Numbered from the stretch's first letter, positions 10,950 through 20,654 are shown. The stretch: DNA of 64,000 bases from Leeuwenhoekiella aestuarii (GCF_004104055.1 NZ_QOVJ01000003.1:434001-498000); one strand, 5' to 3'. Notes: generated by a model from the sequence alone, not told the origin. Translations and numbers: made by a program.

Positions 10950-12023
10950 TTAGAGAATTTGAGAATTTCCTTTAAAATAGTTTACAAGCAATGCAACAAC
11001 ATAGCTGTAGCTCTGCATACCAGCGGGTTGGTTATTGGCTTTAAGGTAGCCACCATAAAATTTAGCTAAAAGCGGCTCTAAGGGATTTTGATATTCAATC
11101 CAAAAATCTCGGGATTGGCGGTAGTTTGCGATTATACCGGGACGTATAATTTTAGTGAGTAATTCACCAGCGTCAGGATTACGGGCATACACATCATTAA
11201 GACAATAGCGCAAAGCAAAAATACAACCCGAATATTGAAAGTATGGATTGGGATTATTGGTGGTTGCCATTACTGCAATAAAATTGGCTTCATTTTCCTT
11301 AGCGAAACCCAGTTGATGCGCCTCTTCATGACAGCTTACCAGTGGCCAGCGATGAGCAGGTAGCAATCCGTTTACTTGACCTTCTTGCGAAATGGGATTG
11401 AGGTAGCCTCCGAAACCCATATAACTCAGCGGAAGTCGAAATAATGAGTTTTTAATACTTTTTGGTGTGTAGTCTAATTTCGGAAAATTGTTTTCTACGA
11501 TCTCATAACCGTTAGGGGTTTCTTTGAAAATTTCATTTAGCGTGTACGGAAAATCGACAGGAAGGCTGTCGTTTTCTTGTAACTCCTTATGGAGTGCATT
11601 AGATCTTTTTATGAGTCTTTGGGTGAGACTTATCAATTCTTCAGTAGTGTATTCTTTATCTATATTTAAAGCTTGATGCAGTGGAAGCCGGTAATAATTT
11701 AAACCCCAAAGTAAATGAAAACTGAAGTAAATAATATTGGCAAAAAGAAGTCCTTCCGTTAGAAATTTTAAGCCGTTTCTAAAGCGTTTTCTAAATAGTT
11801 TTACGATGGAAAAAACAAGGTAGATTATAATTACAGCATACATCACATCTCCAAAAGAAAAGGGAATCCAGCCCAAAACATACCTAAATAATTTTGAAGA
11901 ATACTGGTATAAACCATTGCTGTAATAGGTCTCAATAAACTGTGGAAAACGGGCTATGAATTTTAAAGCAACTACTTGTAGAATTAGTAAACCCGTATAA
12001 AGAAACAGTTTTTTGAGTTTCAT
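10950..12023 (-). CDS. DUF3810 family membrane protein with an HExxH motif
   Basis: 357 residues. Three hydrophobic N-terminal segments (about 5-25, 50-72 and 90-108) are followed by a soluble domain. That domain contains SCHEEAHQLGFAKENEANF near residue 231: an HExxH zinc-peptidase-type motif with a downstream ENEANF glutamate that could be the third ligand. This matches the DUF3810 family of Bacteroidetes. A membrane-anchored metallopeptidase is plausible but inferred. It lies 7 bases after the epimerase-like gene, so it is probably the last gene of the minus-strand unit running through gcvT. Confidence 0.8.
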   Translation of the reverse strand: MKLKKLFLYTGLLILQVVALKFIARFPQFIETYYSNGLYQYSSKLFRYVLGWIPFSFGDVMYAVIIIYLVFSIVKLFRKRFRNGLKFLTEGLLFANIIYFSFHLLWGLNYYRLPLHQALNIDKEYTTEELISLTQRLIKRSNALHKELQENDSLPVDFPYTLNEIFKETPNGYEIVENNFPKLDYTPKSIKNSLFRLPLSYMGFGGYLNPISQEGQVNGLLPAHRWPLVSCHEEAHQLGFAKENEANFIAVMATTNNPNPYFQYSGCIFALRYCLNDVYARNPDAGELLTKIIRPGIIANYRQSRDFWIEYQNPLEPLLAKFYGGYLKANNQPAGMQSYSYVVALLVNYFKGNSQIL

Positions 12024-12030
12024 ATATTTT

Positions 12031-12840
12031 CTAATAAACCTGTGATTCAGCGACTACTTCTTCATTGGTAATACTCAAATGACCGGGTAATTTGTTGTCT
12101 TTTGGCAAAACAGCCAAATACCTATCAAAGTTAGATGTATAAACCAGTTTAAATTGCGGTTTGATTTTTAAGTCAAGTTTAGCAATGATTTCGTTAATAA
12201 ATTCCTGATGATGAATGAGGTCATTACTGCCTAAGTGAAAGATTCCAAAACGCTTTCTGTTTATGATAAAATGTATTTGCTGCCCCAGCTTTCGGTCTGT
12301 GGTGGTATTCATAATTAAATGCGGAAAAACTTCAACTTGTTCCTGAAGTAAAACTGCATTTTTAATCTGTCTAATCCGTGGTGAATTAACTCCAAAAACC
12401 ATAGGCAACCTGATGATTGCGTATTGTTCTTCCGGTAGGAAATTGAGTAAAAAATTTTCACAACGTATTTTTAACTTTCCATATTTACTCTCAGAAAGTG
12501 TTTTGTCAAACTCATAACTGGGGTAATTGGTAAAGGCATCAAAGACATTAGCTGAAGATAAGTAGATCACAAAAATACCGGTGCGCTGTGCAAAATCACA
12601 CAAATCTTCATGCGCTTCAACCTGACCCTCAAAATCTCCTCTTAATGCAGAAATAACCAAAGTAGGTCTTACTTGATTCAGGACTTCATAAATACTGTCT
12701 TGTGTGACATCAAAATGAATGAAATGCTGATTGTCTGAATAAATTTTCCCCGTATGATACGTGCCATAGGTATCGTAGTAGCGGTGTAATTCTTTATACA
12801 GTGCGCCACCCAAGAAACCACTGGCTCCCAGAATTAATAT
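12031..12840 (-). CDS. NAD-dependent epimerase/sugar nucleotide-binding-like protein; start codon unresolved
   Basis: Short-chain dehydrogenase/epimerase fold (extended SDR, RmlD-like) of about 265 residues: Rossmann motif ILILGASGFLGG, a strand containing VISALRGD, VIYLSSANVFDA, and a YEFDKTLSESKYGK segment in the place of the YxxxK region. The glycine motif is encoded upstream of the first usable start (TTG at 12811-12813), and the frame stays open back to the gcvT stop at 12877-12879 with no ATG, GTG or TTG. Possible starts are ATC 12862-12864, ATA 12838-12840, ATT 12832-12834 or CTG 12829-12831. I placed the boundary at the ATA that opens the first beta strand. Substrate unknown. Confidence 0.7.
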   Translation of the reverse strand: MLILGASGFLGGALYKELHRYYDTYGTYHTGKIYSDNQHFIHFDVTQDSIYEVLNQVRPTLVISALRGDFEGQVEAHEDLCDFAQRTGIFVIYLSSANVFDAFTNYPSYEFDKTLSESKYGKLKIRCENFLLNFLPEEQYAIIRLPMVFGVNSPRIRQIKNAVLLQEQVEVFPHLIMNTTTDRKLGQQIHFIINRKRFGIFHLGSNDLIHHQEFINEIIAKLDLKIKPQFKLVYTSNFDRYLAVLPKDNKLPGHLSITNEEVVAESQVY

Positions 12841-12876
12841 TCTATGTGTATTTTGTGTAGGGATAAATTTTAAGTT

Positions 12877-13959
12877 TTAGCCTTTATAGAAAGGCAGTTT
12901 TACAACTTTAGCAGGTATGTTTTTATTGCGCACTTTGATGAAAATTTCAGTGTCAGTCTTTGCTAAATCTGTTTTGACGTACCCCAGACCAATACCTTTC
13001 GATAAAGACGGAGACATTGTCCCAGATGTAACTACGCCAATAATCGTATCATTTGCATCTGCAATCTCATAACCATGACGCGGAATTCCGCGTTCAGTCA
13101 ATTCAAAACCTACGAGTTTGCGCTCAGGACCGTTTTCTTTTTCGGCCTTTAAAGCTTCAGAATTAACGAAGTCTTTAGTGAACTTCGTGATCCATCCCAG
13201 TCCGGCTTCAATAGGAGAGGTGGTGTCGTCAATATCATTTCCATACAGGCAATAACCCATTTCCAGGCGCAAGGTGTCGCGTGCGGCAAGACCTATGGGC
13301 TTAATGCCGAAATCTTTTCCGGCTTCAAACACTTTTTCCCAGAGTTGCTCTGCGTATTCGTTATGGCAGTAGATCTCAAATCCACCGCTTCCGGTATAGC
13401 CGGTTGCGCTGATGATCACATGGTCTATTCCTGCAAAAGGAGCTACTTCAAAATTGTAGAATTTAATAGCCGAAAGATCCGTGTCAGTTAGCGACTGCAT
13501 CGCCTCAATAGCTTTTGGTCCCTGAATAGCCAGAAGTGAGAAGTTGTCTGAAATGTTTTTCAGTTCAACGCCGAATTCGTTATGGCTGCTGATCCATTCC
13601 CAGTCTTTTTCAATATTAGAAGCATTGACTACCAGCAAATATTCATTTTCGCGAATGTGGTACACAATTAAATCATCTACGATTCCGCCTTCATTGTTAG
13701 GTAGGCAGTTGTACTGGGCGCCGCCAACTTTTAGCTTAGCAATATCGTTGCTGCACACCTTTTGAAGCAAATCGAGTGCTTTTTCTCCAATTGCCAGAAA
13801 CTCGCCCATATGCGAAACGTCAAAAACCCCGACGCCGTTGCGCACGGTTTCGTGTTCAGCATTTACGCCTTCATAAGAAACAGGCATATTGTATCCGGCA
13901 AACGGAACCATTTTAGCTCCAAGAGCTTCGTGTATTTTAGTAAGTGCAGTAGCTTTCAT
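12877..13959 (-). CDS. gcvT: Glycine cleavage system aminomethyltransferase (T protein)
   Basis: 360 residues, full length. It transfers the aminomethyl carbon from lipoylated H protein to tetrahydrofolate, releasing ammonia. Recognisable motifs: [26 protein letters not shown], and the conserved [11 protein letters not shown] and [16 protein letters not shown] stretches of the folate-binding core; it ends KLPFYKG. The gcvP and gcvH genes are not here, as is usual in flavobacteria. It follows thrC by 54 bases on the same strand and may be read through from the thr operon, linking one-carbon and glycine metabolism to threonine. The next ORF begins in the same frame right after its TAA. Confidence 0.96.
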   Translation of the reverse strand: MKATALTKIHEALGAKMVPFAGYNMPVSYEGVNAEHETVRNGVGVFDVSHMGEFLAIGEKALDLLQKVCSNDIAKLKVGGAQYNCLPNNEGGIVDDLIVYHIRENEYLLVVNASNIEKDWEWISSHNEFGVELKNISDNFSLLAIQGPKAIEAMQSLTDTDLSAIKFYNFEVAPFAGIDHVIISATGYTGSGGFEIYCHNEYAEQLWEKVFEAGKDFGIKPIGLAARDTLRLEMGYCLYGNDIDDTTSPIEAGLGWITKFTKDFVNSEALKAEKENGPERKLVGFELTERGIPRHGYEIADANDTIIGVVTSGTMSPSLSKGIGLGYVKTDLAKTDTEIFIKVRNKNIPAKVVKLPFYKG

Positions 13960-14013
13960 CTGTGATTTTTTAAGAGCACAAATGTATCAAAACTGCATTT
14001 AAAACGAGGGAGA

Positions 14014-15312
14014 CTAGCCCAACAAAAAAGACTTAAATTCTTCGTAGTTTTTAATGGCCGTAGCGTGCTTTTCCTTATGCATAACTTCTTCAATTTGTGG
14101 GGGAATCGCAATTTCTGCATCAATCACCGGATTAACCACCGGTAAAAACTTCACCGGATGCGCGGTTTCTAAAAAGATTCCGTAGGCATCAGGATGGTCT
14201 TTGAGATAGTTTTTAAGTCCTAAATAACCTACTGCACCGTGCGGATCTGCAATGTACCCGGTCGCTTTGTAGATGTGCTGCATCGCTTCTTTAGTCTGCT
14301 CATCGTTGTAAGAGAATGATGATAATTTCCGCGAAAGGGCTTCGAGGTCGTTATTGAACAGTTTTTGAATACGGATAAAGTTTGACGGATCACCTACATC
14401 CATCGCGTTGCTTATCGTTGCGACTGAAGGTTTTGGTTTGTAAACCCCGGTTTTTAGAAACTCAGGTACGATATCATTTTGGTTTACCGAAGCCACAAAA
14501 TGCCTTACCGGCATCCCCAGTTTGTGAGCCACCATACCGGCACAAATGTTCCCAAAGTTTCCGCTAGGTACTGAAAACACCAGTTCCTTCCCTTTAGATT
14601 TTGCTTGTTTGTAGGCAAATAGGAAGTAGAATAACTGCGGTAACCAGCGCGCGATATTAATCGAATTGGCTGAGGTTAGCTTACGTTTAGAAGTGATTTC
14701 TTCATCCAGAAAGGCGGTTTTTACCATAGCCTGGCAGTCATCAAAAACACCGTCGACTTCCAGCGCTTTAATGTTTGCGCCAAGTGTCGTCAATTGTTTT
14801 TCCTGAATGTCACTTACTTTTCCTGTAGGGTAGAGGATCACCACATCTACACCGTCAACATTTAAAAAACCACGGGCAACAGCGCCACCGGTATCTCCAC
14901 TGGTAGCCACCAAAACCGTAACCGGTTCTTTAGTCTCTTTTTGAGCTGAAAAGTATCCCAGGCAACGTGCCATAAAGCGCGCACCAACATCCTTAAAAGC
15001 CATCGTTGGGCCATGAAATAATTCAAGGGTTGCGATGTTTTCTTCCAGTTCGACAACCGGAAAATCAAAAGAAAGTACATCGGCGATGATGTCTTTTAGA
15101 TCTGCATCCGGGATGACGCCATCTACAAATTGATGGATTGCCTGAAAGGCAATTTCGTTGTTAGAAAGGCTCTCGATATTTTCAAAAAATGAGGCATTAA
15201 GGGGCTTGATTTCTTCTGGAAAATACAAGCCTTTATCCGGAGCAATTCCTCGTACAACTGCTTCCTCTAAACCTACTTCCGGGGTGTTTCCGTTTAAACT
15301 GTAATAGTTCAT
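14014..15312 (-). CDS. thrC: Threonine synthase
   Basis: 432 residues. PLP enzyme converting O-phosphohomoserine to threonine, the last step of the pathway. Seen: N-terminal MNYYSLNGNTPEVGLEEAV typical of the family, the PLP lysine in GPTMAFKDVGARF near residue 106, the phosphate-binding loop SGDTGGAVA, and SVPSGNFGNICAG. Third gene of thrABC on the minus strand, 87 bases after thrB. Long (E. coli/yeast-like) class of threonine synthase. No truncation is visible. Confidence 0.97.
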   Translation of the reverse strand: MNYYSLNGNTPEVGLEEAVVRGIAPDKGLYFPEEIKPLNASFFENIESLSNNEIAFQAIHQFVDGVIPDADLKDIIADVLSFDFPVVELEENIATLELFHGPTMAFKDVGARFMARCLGYFSAQKETKEPVTVLVATSGDTGGAVARGFLNVDGVDVVILYPTGKVSDIQEKQLTTLGANIKALEVDGVFDDCQAMVKTAFLDEEITSKRKLTSANSINIARWLPQLFYFLFAYKQAKSKGKELVFSVPSGNFGNICAGMVAHKLGMPVRHFVASVNQNDIVPEFLKTGVYKPKPSVATISNAMDVGDPSNFIRIQKLFNNDLEALSRKLSSFSYNDEQTKEAMQHIYKATGYIADPHGAVGYLGLKNYLKDHPDAYGIFLETAHPVKFLPVVNPVIDAEIAIPPQIEEVMHKEKHATAIKNYEEFKSFLLG

Positions 15313-15399
15313 ATTCTTATGGTATTCGTGCGGTAATTTTTTCTAAAAATTCACTTTTCCTACAGCTAGGAATATTTCCTAATGAGATGATTTTACCGG

Positions 15400-16329
15400 T
15401 TATTTTTGTTCTAAAATTCTATTTCCATGCTTTGAAACCGGAGAGACGTAACTCTCACACTTCATATTTTTTTCTTTCAGTGCCTTTTTTAATGCAAACT
15501 CTACAGCACCAGCATTTTGTAATCCTTTACTTAAGGTAAACATTGAAGGGCCGGAGCCGCTAATTCCAAACGCTAAACCGCCATTTTTAAGAGCAGTTTG
15601 CTTATAAAAATCAAAATCAGGAATCAGATTTTTTCGATATGGTTCTACCAAAACATCCTGCGTGCTTGATGCAATTAAACCGTAATCTGCTTCATATAAT
15701 CCTGCGATTAAACCGGCCAGATTTCCGGTCTGTTTGATCGCATTTTTAAGCGAAACCTGCTCAGGTAAAATCTCCCGGGCCTCTTTTGTTTTGATGGTGA
15801 TATGCGGATGAATTATGGTCACATATAGCTCTTCAGGAACCGGAAGTGAAACAATTCTTAAAGGCTCGTATCCGGTGATCAACGTGAAGCCTCCGTAAAG
15901 ACACGGAGCAACATTATCTGCGTGTTCATTTCCGCTTGCAACAGCTTCTCCTTTCATCCCAAAAGCGGTTAGCTCCAGATTGCTCAAAGGGGTTTCTAAA
16001 AACTGATTGATACCGTAAACAATTCCTGCTGCACTTGCTGCGCTGCTTCCCACACCACTTCCTAAACGGATGTTTTTGTGAATCTCAATTTCAAAACCAA
16101 AATCAAGATTTAAAGCTTCGACCATTGCCAAACCGGCAACGCCAACAACATTTTCTTTAGCTTTATAAGGCAATTCTGCACCCGTAATTTTGGTGATTTT
16201 GATGCCTTTTTCAGGAACCTTGCGAATGACCATCTCATCGCCAAGACCGTCAAGTGCAAAACCTAAAACATCAAACCCGCAATTTACATTAGCCACCGTC
16301 GCTGGTGAAAAAACCCGTATTTCCTTCAT
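15400..16329 (-). CDS. thrB: Homoserine kinase
   Basis: 309 residues, GHMP kinase family. It phosphorylates homoserine to O-phosphohomoserine. The start ATG gives MKEIRVFSPATVANVNCGFD, matching the family N-terminus. The ATP-binding GHMP motif is RLGSGVGSSAASAAG near residue 90, and the C-terminal FGISGSGPSMF motif is present. It lies 11 bases downstream of thrA and upstream of thrC. Confidence 0.97.
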   Translation of the reverse strand: MKEIRVFSPATVANVNCGFDVLGFALDGLGDEMVIRKVPEKGIKITKITGAELPYKAKENVVGVAGLAMVEALNLDFGFEIEIHKNIRLGSGVGSSAASAAGIVYGINQFLETPLSNLELTAFGMKGEAVASGNEHADNVAPCLYGGFTLITGYEPLRIVSLPVPEELYVTIIHPHITIKTKEAREILPEQVSLKNAIKQTGNLAGLIAGLYEADYGLIASSTQDVLVEPYRKNLIPDFDFYKQTALKNGGLAFGISGSGPSMFTLSKGLQNAGAVEFALKKALKEKNMKCESYVSPVSKHGNRILEQK

Positions 16330-16340
16330 CAGTTCAGTTT

Positions 16341-18779
16341 TTAAAACGTTGCTGTTCTAATGATGTCTGCAAACAATCCGGAAGCGGTTACATCTCCACC
16401 GGCTCCTGCACCTTTAATCTGCATCGGTTGCTCGGGATAACGATCTGTAAAGAACAACACGATATTGTCTGATCCTTTCAAATCGTAGAATGGATGCCCT
16501 TCGGGTACGCTTTGCAAACCTACGCTGGCTTTACCGTTGTCCAATTGCGCCACGTACTTGAGACGGTGGTTCCTGGCTTCGGCATCTGCAACCAGTTTTT
16601 CAAAATGCGCAGCATCTTTTTTAAGCGTTTCAAAGAAATGAGGCACATCGCTACTATTCAGGTTTTTCTCAGTAAGGAACGGCTCATTGGTTATATCTTC
16701 CAGATTGATTTTTAGTCCGCTCTCACGCGCTAAGATCAAAATCTTTCGGGCCACATCAACACCGCTTAAATCGATACGTGGATCAGGTTCTGTAAAGCCT
16801 TCAGCTTTTGCAGCCTGTACCACATCGTGGAAGCTTTCGCCCGATTTAAAATTGTTGAATACAAAATTCAAACTTCCGGAAAGCACCGCCTGAATGCGAT
16901 TCACACGGTCTCCTGAAGCGATTAGGTTGTTGAGCGTGTCGATGATGGGTAGTCCCGCACCTACGTTGGTTTCAAACAATAAGGGTGCGTTATACGCGTT
17001 GCTCAGGCGTTTCAGTTCACTGTACTTAGCATAATCTGAAGAAGCCGCAATTTTATTACAAGCCACAACAGCCACACTTTGCTTCAGGTATTTGCCGTAC
17101 ATATCAGCAACATCTGCATTCGCCGTGATGTCCACAAAAATACTGTTACGTTGATTCTGGTTGACCACAGCCTCGTGAAAACCATCAAGTGTTGCAGGTT
17201 CACCGCCTTCCAATGCTTCTTTCCAGTTATTGAGGTCGATACCGTTCTCGTCAACAAGCATTTTACGCGAGTTACTCAATCCTAAGACACGCATATTGAT
17301 GTTTAGGTTTTTCTTCAGGTAGTCTTGTTGCTGCTCTATTTGATTCAATAATTTTTCACCTACATTACCAACTCCAGTAATGAATAAGTTCAATTGCTTA
17401 CGTTGTGCTTCAAAGAAACGCTCGTGAAGACTGTTTAGCGCCTTTTTAACGTCTTTTTGGGCGATAACCGCAGAGATGTTCTTCTCACTTGCTCCCTGTG
17501 CAATAGCGCGTATGTTTACGTTGTTTTTACCTAGGGTGCTAAACATCTTACCGCTGGTGCCCTGGTGACTTTTCATCTGATCACCTACCAGCGCAATGAT
17601 GCTTAAGCCAATTTCAAGCGTTAACGGATCAATTTTATTCAAAGAAATCTCATACTCAAATTCCTCGTCAATTGCATTTTTGGCTTTACCGGCGTCTTCT
17701 TCCATCACACCTAAGCAAATGCTGTGTTCGCTAGAAGCCTGAGTGATCAGGATGATGTTGATTCCCTGATTGCTTAGGGTTTCGAATAAACGTTTGCTGA
17801 TACCGGGTATTCCTACCATACCCCCGCCTTCTAAAGTAAGCAAAGCGATATTGTTGATGTTGCTTAACCCTTTTATAGGATTATCACTTTTTCCTTCTTG
17901 ATTTTGGATGAGTGTTCCTTTGTCTTCCGGTTTCAACGTGTTTTTAATACGAATCGGGATGTTTTTACTCATCACCGGTACGATGGTTGGCGGGTATAAG
18001 ACTTTCGCACCAAAATGCGATAACTCCATCGCTTCGTGATAGGAGATGTTATCTATAGGCTTAGCTTGTTTTACAATTTTAGGGTTAGCAGTGTACATAC
18101 CACTAACATCGGTATAGATTTCTACTTGTTCCACTTCTAGAGCCGCCGCAACGATCGCTGCTGTAAAATCAGAACCTCCACGACCTAAAGTTGTGGTTTC
18201 TCCGCTTGCAGAACTGGCAATAAAACCAGGTAAAACGGTGATCTGTTGTTTTGCTTTAGCAAAGTAGTATTCCAGCTGACTGTTGGTTACTTTATAATTT
18301 ACACCTGCCTTGGTATGCTTATCATTTGTAGTGATCAGGTCACGACTGTCTTTACGGGCTGCATCCAGACCTTTAGCATACATCGCACGGGCAATGATTG
18401 AAGAAGATAAAATTTCGCCAAAGGCTAAAAGCTTATCTATGGTTTTTGGCGAAAGTTCATTGATGAGATAAATTCCCTGTAACAGCGATTTTAAGTCATT
18501 TAATAAGCCTTCTATATCAGCAACAGCTTCTTGATCATTAGGAACAAGTTCCTTAATAAACTCGAGGTGTTTAGACTCTAATTCTTCAAAAACTGAAGTA
18601 TAATCTTCTTTAGTACTGGCAAGAATACCGCTTTGCATCAATAAATCTGTAACTCCACCCAAGGCAGAAACGACAACAGTTATTTTTTGTTTTTCGGCAC
18701 CTTTAGCGACGATATTGATGACTTGATTTATGTTTGCAACACTTCCTACAGAAGTACCGCCAAATTTTAAAACACGCAT
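16341..18779 (-). CDS. thrA: Bifunctional aspartate kinase / homoserine dehydrogenase I
   Basis: 812 residues. The N-terminal aspartokinase (MRVLKFGGTSVGSVANI, about 1-290) is followed by tandem ACT regulatory domains (about 310-455), then a homoserine dehydrogenase with Rossmann motif FITGVGNVGEKLL near residue 466 and a C-terminal catalytic domain. It catalyses the first and third steps from aspartate to threonine. The ACT domains indicate feedback inhibition, probably by threonine. It is first gene of thrABC and preceded by a Thr/Ile-rich leader ORF (18844-18945) and a good promoter, so transcriptional control by charged tRNAs is likely as well. Confidence 0.97.
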   Translation of the reverse strand: MRVLKFGGTSVGSVANINQVINIVAKGAEKQKITVVVSALGGVTDLLMQSGILASTKEDYTSVFEELESKHLEFIKELVPNDQEAVADIEGLLNDLKSLLQGIYLINELSPKTIDKLLAFGEILSSSIIARAMYAKGLDAARKDSRDLITTNDKHTKAGVNYKVTNSQLEYYFAKAKQQITVLPGFIASSASGETTTLGRGGSDFTAAIVAAALEVEQVEIYTDVSGMYTANPKIVKQAKPIDNISYHEAMELSHFGAKVLYPPTIVPVMSKNIPIRIKNTLKPEDKGTLIQNQEGKSDNPIKGLSNINNIALLTLEGGGMVGIPGISKRLFETLSNQGINIILITQASSEHSICLGVMEEDAGKAKNAIDEEFEYEISLNKIDPLTLEIGLSIIALVGDQMKSHQGTSGKMFSTLGKNNVNIRAIAQGASEKNISAVIAQKDVKKALNSLHERFFEAQRKQLNLFITGVGNVGEKLLNQIEQQQDYLKKNLNINMRVLGLSNSRKMLVDENGIDLNNWKEALEGGEPATLDGFHEAVVNQNQRNSIFVDITANADVADMYGKYLKQSVAVVACNKIAASSDYAKYSELKRLSNAYNAPLLFETNVGAGLPIIDTLNNLIASGDRVNRIQAVLSGSLNFVFNNFKSGESFHDVVQAAKAEGFTEPDPRIDLSGVDVARKILILARESGLKINLEDITNEPFLTEKNLNSSDVPHFFETLKKDAAHFEKLVADAEARNHRLKYVAQLDNGKASVGLQSVPEGHPFYDLKGSDNIVLFFTDRYPEQPMQIKGAGAGGDVTASGLFADIIRTATF

Positions 18780-18843
18780 GGCTTTTGTGTTTGAAATGAT
18801 TTAAAAATGAGTTGTTTTCGTGTAAACACGAGCAGTTGCGAAG

Positions 18844-18945
18844 TTATATGTTTATACAATACCCCAAAGGGGTAATAATAATGAAAGCGATCACGATACG
18901 AGTAGCCGTGATAGGAGATAAATATGTGTTTGTATTTGCTTTCAT
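18844..18945 (-). CDS. Putative thr operon leader peptide (33 aa, Thr/Ile rich)
   Basis: Small ORF between the thrA promoter and thrA, ATG at 18943-18945 and TAA at 18844-18846. It encodes MKANTNTYLSP then ITATRIVIAFIIITP then LGYCINI: 5 Thr and 8 Ile in 33 residues, with the run FIIIT. Threonine and isoleucine are exactly the end products fed by this operon, as in the E. coli thr attenuator. A 6-bp hairpin (TACCCC TTT GGGGTA, 18860-18874) lies inside its last codons, and a second (CGTGT AA ACACG, 18819-18830) lies between its stop and thrA. Neither is followed by a convincing U-run, so the mechanism is open. Called from sequence only. Confidence 0.65.
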   Translation of the reverse strand: MKANTNTYLSPITATRIVIAFIIITPLGYCINI

Positions 18946-18965
18946 TGATACTTAACTGTTGCTGT

Positions 18966-18995
18966 CAAAAGTATTATTTTTACAGAGAAGCACAA
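18966..18995 (-). promoter_or_regulatory. thr operon promoter (Bacteroidetes sigma-A type)
   Basis: On the minus strand TTG (18993-18995), a 19-base spacer, then TACTTTTG (18966-18973). This is a full match to the Bacteroidetes TTG-N19-TAnnTTTG promoter. The expected transcription start near 18959 is about 14 bases upstream of the leader ATG, so the leader would be the first thing translated. Confidence 0.7.
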
Positions 18996-19113
18996 GCCTG
19001 AGTAGGCATTTTTAAGGAATTATCAGGGATATCTTGTTTTACCGAAAATTCACTAATTAAATGCGCTCATCTTGCTTTTACTTACGAATTATCTAATTAA
19101 CAGACATTTCCTT

Positions 19114-20646
19114 ATGAAGATTCTTAGCAAAGATCAAATATATGCAGCTGATAAAGCTACCGAACAAGCAGAAGCAATCCCATCATTTAATTTGATGGAG
19201 CGTGCCGGGGGGTATGCATTTCAGTACATACATCAGCGATTGCAAGGACAACCGGTACAAATCAAAATCTTTTGTGGTATAGGGAATAACGGAGGTGATG
19301 GCCTTGTCATTGCCCGTAATCTTGTTGAGAACGGATATTCGGTTAAAACCTATATTGTGAATTATAGTGAGAACCGAAGTGAAGATTTTTTAAATGCGCT
19401 TGAAGAACTTAAAAAGAAAACTACAAAGTGGCCAGAAGTATTAAAGTCTGTAGGTGATTTTCCGGAGATTGCTCCAGAGGATTTAGTGGTGGATTGTATT
19501 TTCGGAATAGGCCTTAATCGTCCAGCTGATGCCTGGGTACAGCAATTATTTAGGTTGATTAATGAAAGCAGCGCATATACTTTGGCAATAGATATTCCTT
19601 CAGGGATGGCAATAGATAGGATCATTCCAGATTCTGATATTGTGCGCGCAACGGTTGTGCTTACCTTTCAAACACCTAAACTGGTTTTCTTTCTTCCGCA
19701 AAGTGGAAAATACATCAATAACTGGGAAGTTTTAGATATTGGTTTAGATCGCAATTATTTGAATTCAGTTAAGACCAAAGCCCAACTTATAGGAAAAACT
19801 GAAGCCCAACAAATGTATCGTCCACGTCAAAAGTTCAGTCATAAAGGGACGTATGGTCATGCATTGCTAATTGCTGGAAGTTATGGGAAGATGGGGGCAG
19901 CGGTTTTGAGCAATAAGGCCTGTTTAAGTTCTGGTGCTGGTCTTGTAACGGCATATAGTACTAGACAGGGTTTACCTATTTTACAGACTTCTGTACCTGA
20001 AGTTATGGTGGTTACTGATCGACATAACGGGGATTTTATTGAAGAAATACAGGTTGACCTGGATCCTGATGTAATCGGGATAGGGCCGGGCTTAGGTACG
20101 CATAAATCTACTCAAAAGGCGTTTGAAGACTTTTTAAAGGTAAATGAAACACCGCTTGTTTTGGATGCTGATGCGTTGAATATCCTTTCAGAAAACAAAG
20201 CTTTACTTGATCTATTACCTAAATACTCTATACTGACTCCACATCCTAAAGAGTTAGAACGTTTAATTGGGGATTGGAAGGATGATTTTGAAAAATTGGA
20301 AAAAGCTGAAGCCTTCTCAGCAAAATACGATTGTATTCTGGTTTGTAAAGATGCTCATACCATCGTGGTTTTTGAAGGAAATTATTATGTGAATTCCAGT
20401 GGGAATCCGGGTATGGCTACTGGTGGAAGTGGCGATGTGCTAACGGGTGTACTTACAGGATTGGTTGCCCAAGGTTACGATCCGTTAACGGCTGCTATTT
20501 TTGGTTCATTTATTCATGGGAGAGCTGCAGATATCGCCATTAATCATACCGGTTATGAAGGCTTAACTGCAGGAGTCATTGTGGAATTTTTAGGTCAGGC
20601 TTTTTTAGATTTATTCCATGAACCAGAGAAGCAACCTCAGAAGTAA
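19114..20646 (+). CDS. nnr: Bifunctional NAD(P)H-hydrate epimerase / ADP-dependent NAD(P)H-hydrate dehydratase
   Basis: 510 residues. It repairs hydrated NADH/NADPH: the N-terminal YjeF_N (NnrE) domain epimerises R- and S-NAD(P)HX, and the C-terminal carbohydrate-kinase-like (NnrD) domain dehydrates the S form using ADP. Seen: GIGNNGGDGLVIARNL near residue 55, KGTYGHALLIAGSYGKMGA opening the NnrD domain, and GNPGMATGGSGDVLTG near 438. I chose the ATG at 19114 (MKILSKDQIYAADKA); the in-frame TTG at 19072 only adds a non-conserved extension. It converges on the next gene with an 8-base gap and no obvious terminator. Confidence 0.94.
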   Translation: MKILSKDQIYAADKATEQAEAIPSFNLMERAGGYAFQYIHQRLQGQPVQIKIFCGIGNNGGDGLVIARNLVENGYSVKTYIVNYSENRSEDFLNALEELKKKTTKWPEVLKSVGDFPEIAPEDLVVDCIFGIGLNRPADAWVQQLFRLINESSAYTLAIDIPSGMAIDRIIPDSDIVRATVVLTFQTPKLVFFLPQSGKYINNWEVLDIGLDRNYLNSVKTKAQLIGKTEAQQMYRPRQKFSHKGTYGHALLIAGSYGKMGAAVLSNKACLSSGAGLVTAYSTRQGLPILQTSVPEVMVVTDRHNGDFIEEIQVDLDPDVIGIGPGLGTHKSTQKAFEDFLKVNETPLVLDADALNILSENKALLDLLPKYSILTPHPKELERLIGDWKDDFEKLEKAEAFSAKYDCILVCKDAHTIVVFEGNYYVNSSGNPGMATGGSGDVLTGVLTGLVAQGYDPLTAAIFGSFIHGRAADIAINHTGYEGLTAGVIVEFLGQAFLDLFHEPEKQPQK

Positions 20647-20654
20647 ACTATGAG

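Noticed and set aside
19072-19113. TTG start extending the Nnr protein by 14 residues
   Set aside because: The ATG at 19114 matches the usual family N-terminus; the extension is hydrophobic and not typical.
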